9,416 nucleotides of DNA from AG41 sp036522815. GTDB taxonomy: Bacteria > Gemmatimonadota > Gemmatimonadetes > Gemmatimonadales > GWC2-71-9. Below, piece after piece: positions 6,060 through 9,416 of this stretch. The notes below the pieces were generated by a model that made no database searches, was not told where the DNA came from, and saw nothing but the letters and a program-made list of their open reading frames with translations. A program made the position numbers and the translations under genes. The stretch's first letter is position 1. Each line of letters begins with the position of its first letter. The stretch lies in NCBI GenBank assembly GCA_036522815.1, contig DATDFC010000049.1:1-9416 (forward strand), in the 5' to 3' direction.

Positions 6060-7675
6060 TGGCCATCAAGGGATCGCTGAAGGAAGCGTCGCTCCCCGAC
6101 GTGCTCCAGCTGCTCGCGCTGGGGCAGAAGACCGGGTGTCTCTCCATCGCCGACCGCTCGAACTTCGGCTACATCTACTTCGACAAGGGCCGCATCTGCT
6201 ACGCGTCGATCGTCAACCGGCGCGATCGCCTGGGCGACATCCTGGTCAAGCACTCCAAGATCACCCAGGCGCAGCTCGACGCCGCCGTGCAGCGCCAGAC
6301 CAGGGAGCACGGCAAGAGGCTCGGCGAGGTCCTGGTCGGCATGGGGGTCATCACCCAGGGCGATCTCGAGCGCTACATGCGGGTGCAGATCGAGGAATCG
6401 GTCTACTATCTCTTCACCTGGACGCAGGGGACGTTCAACTTCGAGGCCGACGTTCGCCCCGAGCGGCAGGACTTTCTGGTCTCGATCAACCCCGAGTCGT
6501 TGCTGCTCGAGGGCGCGCGTCGCGTAGACGAGTGGAGCCTGATCGAGAAGAAGATCCCCGGGTTCGATTTGATCTTCGTCGTGGACAGGGACCGGCTCGC
6601 CATCAGCGAGGCCAAGCTGACCGACACCCAGCAGCGCATCTTGCCGCTGCTCGACGGGTCGCGCGACGCGACCCACGTGATCGAAGACTCGGGGCTGGGA
6701 GAGTTCGAGATCGGCAAAGCGCTGTACGGGCTGATCACCGCGGGGTTCGTGCACCGCGCCGGCCGCACGGCGTCGGCGGCCGACGCGCAGATCACCGATG
6801 CGCGCGTGGAAGAGCATCGCAATCTCGGGATCGCGTTCTACAAGACGGGCATGCTGGACGAGGCGACGCGTGAGTTCCGCCGCGTCGCCGAGCTGCGCTC
6901 GGGGGAAGCCAACGCCCACTTCTACATCGGCCTCGTCGCCCTGAAGCAGGCGCGCTGGCGCGAGGCGATGGAGGCGTTGCGGCTGGCGGCCGAGAAGGGC
7001 GGGAACCGTCCCGCCGTGTTCCACAACCTGGGCTTCGCCTACGAGCAGCTGGGCCGGCTCGACGACGCCGAGGCCGCCTACGGCGAGGCGGCCACGCGGG
7101 CCCGGACCGATGCGAAGGTGTACCTGGGCTGGGGGGTCGTGGCGCTGAAGCGGGGCGACTACGCCAGTGCCGCCGGCCGTCTGGATCGGGCGCGGGAGCT
7201 GTTCGGCAAGGTGCCAGCACCAGCCTGGTTCTGGGCGCGCACGCTCAGCGCCGCGGGCGCGGGGGAGTTCGAGCTCGCGCAGGAGCTGGCCGAGGAGGGG
7301 GCGGAGGCCTACCCGTCGCACGCCGCGCTCCAGAACAACCTGGCGGTGCTCAAGGAGCTCGCGGGGGACCTCGCGGGAGCGGAGGACGTCGTACGCGCGG
7401 CGCGCAAGAACGAGCCCTCGCTCCCCCAGCTGTCCAAGAACCTCGGCGACCTCACCTACCGCGCGTCGCGCTACGACGAGGCCTGGGAGGCGTACCGGCG
7501 CGCCGTGGAGCTGGCACCCGACTTGGGCGACGACGTGTACTTCAAGCTCGGCAACATCGCGTACAAGCGGAACGAGCGTGAGCTCGCGGCGCAGCTGTGG
7601 CGCCAGGCGCTCGAGATCAACCCGAAGCACGAGCTCGTCAAGGCCAATCTGGACACGTTGAGCGCGTTGTCGTGA
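6059..7675 (+). CDS. PATAN (DUF4388) domain protein with about eight TPRs
   Basis: 538 residues. N-terminal PATAN/DUF4388 domain (~1-165): L-P-D-V-L-Q-L-L-A-L-G-Q-K-T-G (12-26), the hairpin Y-I-Y-F-D-K-G-R-I-C-Y-A (38-49), a helical insert built of two similar units R57-Q80 and R87-Q110, and the closing L-L-L-E-G-A-R-R-V-D-E-W motif (148-159). A short helical, winged-helix-like segment follows (~187-232), then TPRs from ~249 to ~522; the fifth unit (~385-420) is the least regular. The same order of parts occurs in the shorter protein at 691-1842, so the two are paralogs flanking the GTPase core. PATAN proteins are thought to act by protein-protein contact in signalling. No enzymatic motif, signal peptide or membrane helix is visible. 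TGATG overlap with the gene before and GTGA overlap with cheR after place it between the ATPase and the methylation enzymes, suggesting it bridges them; that role is inferred. Confidence 0.88.
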   Translation: MAIKGSLKEASLPDVLQLLALGQKTGCLSIADRSNFGYIYFDKGRICYASIVNRRDRLGDILVKHSKITQAQLDAAVQRQTREHGKRLGEVLVGMGVITQGDLERYMRVQIEESVYYLFTWTQGTFNFEADVRPERQDFLVSINPESLLLEGARRVDEWSLIEKKIPGFDLIFVVDRDRLAISEAKLTDTQQRILPLLDGSRDATHVIEDSGLGEFEIGKALYGLITAGFVHRAGRTASAADAQITDARVEEHRNLGIAFYKTGMLDEATREFRRVAELRSGEANAHFYIGLVALKQARWREAMEALRLAAEKGGNRPAVFHNLGFAYEQLGRLDDAEAAYGEAATRARTDAKVYLGWGVVALKRGDYASAAGRLDRARELFGKVPAPAWFWARTLSAAGAGEFELAQELAEEGAEAYPSHAALQNNLAVLKELAGDLAGAEDVVRAARKNEPSLPQLSKNLGDLTYRASRYDEAWEAYRRAVELAPDLGDDVYFKLGNIAYKRNERELAAQLWRQALEINPKHELVKANLDTLSALS

Positions 7676-8490
7676 CGGCGGGGGGGCCGGACGAGCGGGC
7701 GTTTCGGGCGCTCACCCAGAAGATCACGCGGGCGCGAGGCCTCGCGTGCGACAGCTACAAGGAGCGCTGCCTGCGGCGCCGCATCGCGGTACGGATGCGG
7801 GCGCGCGGCGTCCACACGTTCGAGGACTACAGTCGCCTGCTCGATCAAGACCAGCGCGAGTACGACCTGCTGGTCGACGCGCTCACCATCAACGTCACCA
7901 AGTTCTTCCGCAACGTGGAAACGTGGCGCGCGCTCGCCCCGCGGCTCGACACGCTCTGGAGCGCGCGCCAGGGCGAGGTGCGGGTCTGGTCGGCCGGATG
8001 CGCGTCGGGAGAGGAGCCGTACACCGTCGCGGTGGCGCTGGCCGAGGCGGCGCGCCGCGCCGGCCAGGAGCGGCTGCTCGGCCGCGCCCGCGTGGATGCC
8101 ACCGACATCGACCGCGCGAGTCTCGAGCGCACGCGGGCGGCGCAGTACCCCGAGGCGGCGTTCAGCGAGACCCCGCCGGAGCTGGTGGCGCGCTATTTCA
8201 CGGCGCCGCCGCGGCAGCCGGCGCCCGAGCTGCAGCGCATCGTGCACGTCGCCAAGCACGACCTCACCAGCCAGCCTCCGCCCGCGCCGCCCTACGATCT
8301 GGTCGTCTGCCGCAACGTGGTGATCTATTTCGACCGCGCCATGCAGGAGCAGTTGTTCACGCGGTTCGCCGACGCGCTCGCGCCGGGGGGCGTGCTGCTG
8401 CTCGGCAAGGTCGAAACGTTGTTCGGTCCGGCGCGCGAGCGCCTGGTGCTCGAAGAGCCCCGCGAGCGGATCTATCGGCTGGCCCCGTGA
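7672..8490 (+). CDS. cheR: CheR-type chemoreceptor protein-glutamate O-methyltransferase
   Basis: 272 residues, the normal CheR length. An N-terminal helical domain (~7-70) precedes the motif T-I-N-V-T-K-F-F-R-N (72-81), which holds the conserved T-x-F-F-R. The S-adenosylmethionine site follows: V-W-S-A-G-C-A-S-G-E-E-P-Y (105-117), D-A-T-D-I-D (142-147) and the C-R-N-V-V-I-Y-F-D motif (213-221). CheR methylates glutamates on chemoreceptors, raising CheA activity for adaptation; it acts in the cytoplasm at receptor arrays. The GTG at 7672 overlaps the preceding stop (GTGA) and gives the expected N-terminus; an in-frame start at 7597 would add 25 residues lying inside the TPR gene and is unlikely. 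No clear Shine-Dalgarno is seen, so translation probably depends on coupling. CheD and CheB follow directly, completing a receptor-modification set. Confidence 0.95.
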   Translation: MTAGGPDERAFRALTQKITRARGLACDSYKERCLRRRIAVRMRARGVHTFEDYSRLLDQDQREYDLLVDALTINVTKFFRNVETWRALAPRLDTLWSARQGEVRVWSAGCASGEEPYTVAVALAEAARRAGQERLLGRARVDATDIDRASLERTRAAQYPEAAFSETPPELVARYFTAPPRQPAPELQRIVHVAKHDLTSQPPPAPPYDLVVCRNVVIYFDRAMQEQLFTRFADALAPGGVLLLGKVETLFGPARERLVLEEPRERIYRLAP

Positions 8491-8987
8491 TGGGAGCCGT
8501 GGCGCCGCAGGAGACGATCGTGAAGGTGGCCGACTGGGCCGCCGGCCGGGCGGATGCGGTGCTCGTGACGCTGGGCCTCGGGTCGTGCGTCGCGATCATG
8601 CTGCACGATCCCTTCGCCTGCGCCGGCGCGATGGCGCACATCCTGCTTCCCTCGAAGAGCCTGGCCCGCGATGTCACCAATCCCGCCAAGTTTCCCGAGA
8701 CCGCCGTCCCGCTCTTGGTGCAGCGGCTCACGACGCTCGGCGCCGACCCCCGCCACCTCGTCGCCAAGCTCGCCGGCGGCGCCAGCATGTTCGCGCAGCT
8801 CATGACGCCGGGCTCGGTACAGATGGGCGAGCGCAATATCGCCGCCGCCCGTGACGTGCTGCGTCGGGCCGGGATCCCGGTCGCGGCCGAGGCGGTGGGT
8901 GGGGGCGCGGGGCGCTCGGTGCGCTTTCACGTGGCGGACGGGCGGGTCGAAATCCGCTCGGTCGGCGCCGATGCCATCGTCATCTGA
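8490..8987 (+). CDS. cheD: CheD chemoreceptor glutamine deamidase
   Basis: 165 residues, typical for CheD. The catalytic signature L-G-L-G-S-C-V (28-34) puts the nucleophile at Cys33, with His50 in A-M-A-H-I-L-L-P (47-54) and Thr27 just before the Cys loop; the spacing Thr-6-Cys-17-His is the same as in the characterised Thermotoga enzyme. Further family features are a K-L-A-G-G-A-S-M-F segment (91-99), G-E-R-N-I (113-117) and the G-G-G-A-G-R-S-V-R-F segment (137-146). CheD converts receptor glutamines to glutamates and can be held by CheC; no CheC gene is in this window. ATG 8490 overlaps the cheR stop (TGATG), and cheB begins 17 bases before the cheD stop. All catalytic residues are present, so it should be active. 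Confidence 0.95.
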   Translation: MGAVAPQETIVKVADWAAGRADAVLVTLGLGSCVAIMLHDPFACAGAMAHILLPSKSLARDVTNPAKFPETAVPLLVQRLTTLGADPRHLVAKLAGGASMFAQLMTPGSVQMGERNIAAARDVLRRAGIPVAAEAVGGGAGRSVRFHVADGRVEIRSVGADAIVI

Positions 8988-9416
8988 CGGCCGCCCCAGC
9001 GTCCTGGTCGTGGACGACAGCGCGCTGATGCGGCGCGTGTTGAGCGACGTGCTGGGCGCGGGCGACGGCATCGCGGGAGCGGGGGAGTTTCGGGTCGTGG
9101 GCACCGCGCGCGACGGCTTCGATGCCGTGCGCAAGGTGCATCAGTTCGACCCCGACGTCGTGACGATGGACCTCGAGATGCCGGAGCTCGACGGGCTGGG
9201 CGCCATCGGCTACATCATGTCGGAGTCGCCCCGCCCGATCGTGGTGGTGAGCGCGCACGCGGGGCCCGGCACCGGCGCGGCGATCCGCGCCCTGGAGCTC
9301 GGCGCCGTGGAGATCGTCGCCAAGCCGGACGATGCGAACCGCGCCGCACTCGAGCGCATGGCCCCCGAGCTGCGCGGCGCCGTGCGCCGGGCCCTCGCCG
9401 CTGACGTGTCGCACAG
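8971..9416 (+). CDS. cheB: CheB chemoreceptor methylesterase, receiver domain only in the window (partial, 3' end outside)
   Basis: 148 codons are visible before the window ends. From the ATG at 8971 the frame gives a short polar lead and then a response-regulator receiver: V-L-V-V-D-D-S (11-17) with acidic Asp15 and Asp16, phospho-acceptor Asp67 in V-T-M-D-L-E-M-P (64-71), Ser94 in V-V-V-S-A-H (91-96), and Lys118 in I-V-A-K-P (115-119). The combination M-D-x-E-M-P-x-x-D-G with A-x-x-L-G-A-V-x-x-x-x-K-P is typical of CheB, whose C-terminal methylesterase domain must lie beyond the window. The neighbours CheR and CheD support CheB over a generic receiver protein. The loop after helix 1 (~28-39) is Gly/Ala-rich and longer than in E. 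coli CheB. The start overlaps cheD by 17 bases; no other in-frame start fits before the first conserved strand. Confidence 0.9.
   Translation, partial: MPSSSDGRPSVLVVDDSALMRRVLSDVLGAGDGIAGAGEFRVVGTARDGFDAVRKVHQFDPDVVTMDLEMPELDGLGAIGYIMSESPRPIVVVSAHAGPGTGAAIRALELGAVEIVAKPDDANRAALERMAPELRGAVRRALAADVSH

Noticed and set aside
5789..7630. Long open frame on the - strand (613 codons) opposite the second PATAN gene
   Set aside because: Same effect: no recognisable domain, and it lies opposite an unambiguous PATAN-TPR gene.
7597..7671. Upstream extension of cheR by 25 codons
   Set aside because: It would lie entirely inside the TPR gene, and CheR homologs begin near the helix that follows GTG 7672.
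1..9416. CRISPR arrays, tRNA or rRNA genes, insertion sequences, attachment sites, terminators and internal promoters
   Set aside because: None seen: there is no gap above four bases between genes, no direct-repeat array, no transposase or integrase, and no hairpin followed by a T run.

Overview
The window is a dense, GC-rich bacterial segment with strong G/C preference at third codon positions. It carries eleven genes, all on the + strand and with almost no non-coding DNA. Ten of the ten junctions are either stop/start overlaps (TGATG, ATGA, GTGA, or 8-17 bases) or, once, a 4-base gap. It therefore reads as the interior of one long, translationally coupled operon whose promoter and terminator lie outside the window. 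The gene content (Ras-like MglA GTPase, Roadblock/LC7 proteins, PATAN/DUF4388 proteins with TPRs, chemotaxis methylation enzymes) suggests an environmental bacterium with polarity, motility or chemosensory signalling. Gemmatimonadota is my best guess and Myxococcota or a relative is possible; this is inferred from recalled gene associations, not proved by the sequence.

Layout. 2-691: C-terminal part of a TPR protein that begins before the window. 691-1842: PATAN + helical/winged-helix-like + TPR protein. 1835-2662: three TPRs fused to a Roadblock-like domain. 2659-3018: small stand-alone Roadblock/LC7 protein. 3015-3485: MglB-like Roadblock protein. 3490-4089: MglA-type GTPase with all G motifs. 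4086-6059: a 657-residue protein with two DnaA-type AAA+ ATPase modules in tandem and no DnaA DNA-binding domain. 6059-7675: second PATAN protein with about eight TPRs. 7672-8490: CheR methyltransferase. 8490-8987: CheD deamidase. 8971 to the end: CheB, cut by the window edge after its receiver domain.

Proposed logic (inference): MglA is the switch, the MglB-like protein is its GAP or exchange regulator, and the other two Roadblock proteins are additional partners or scaffolds. The PATAN-TPR proteins act as adaptors linking GTPase state to partner proteins, and the tandem DnaA-like ATPase is an energy-using remodelling or positioning factor acting at the protein level rather than at a replication origin. 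The CheR/CheD/CheB block provides receptor methylation, deamidation and demethylation, so this GTPase module is probably tied to a chemosensory array whose CheA, CheW and receptor genes are outside the window. The tandem DnaA-like ATPase inside an MglA/Roadblock/PATAN/Che operon is the best candidate for a poorly described system.
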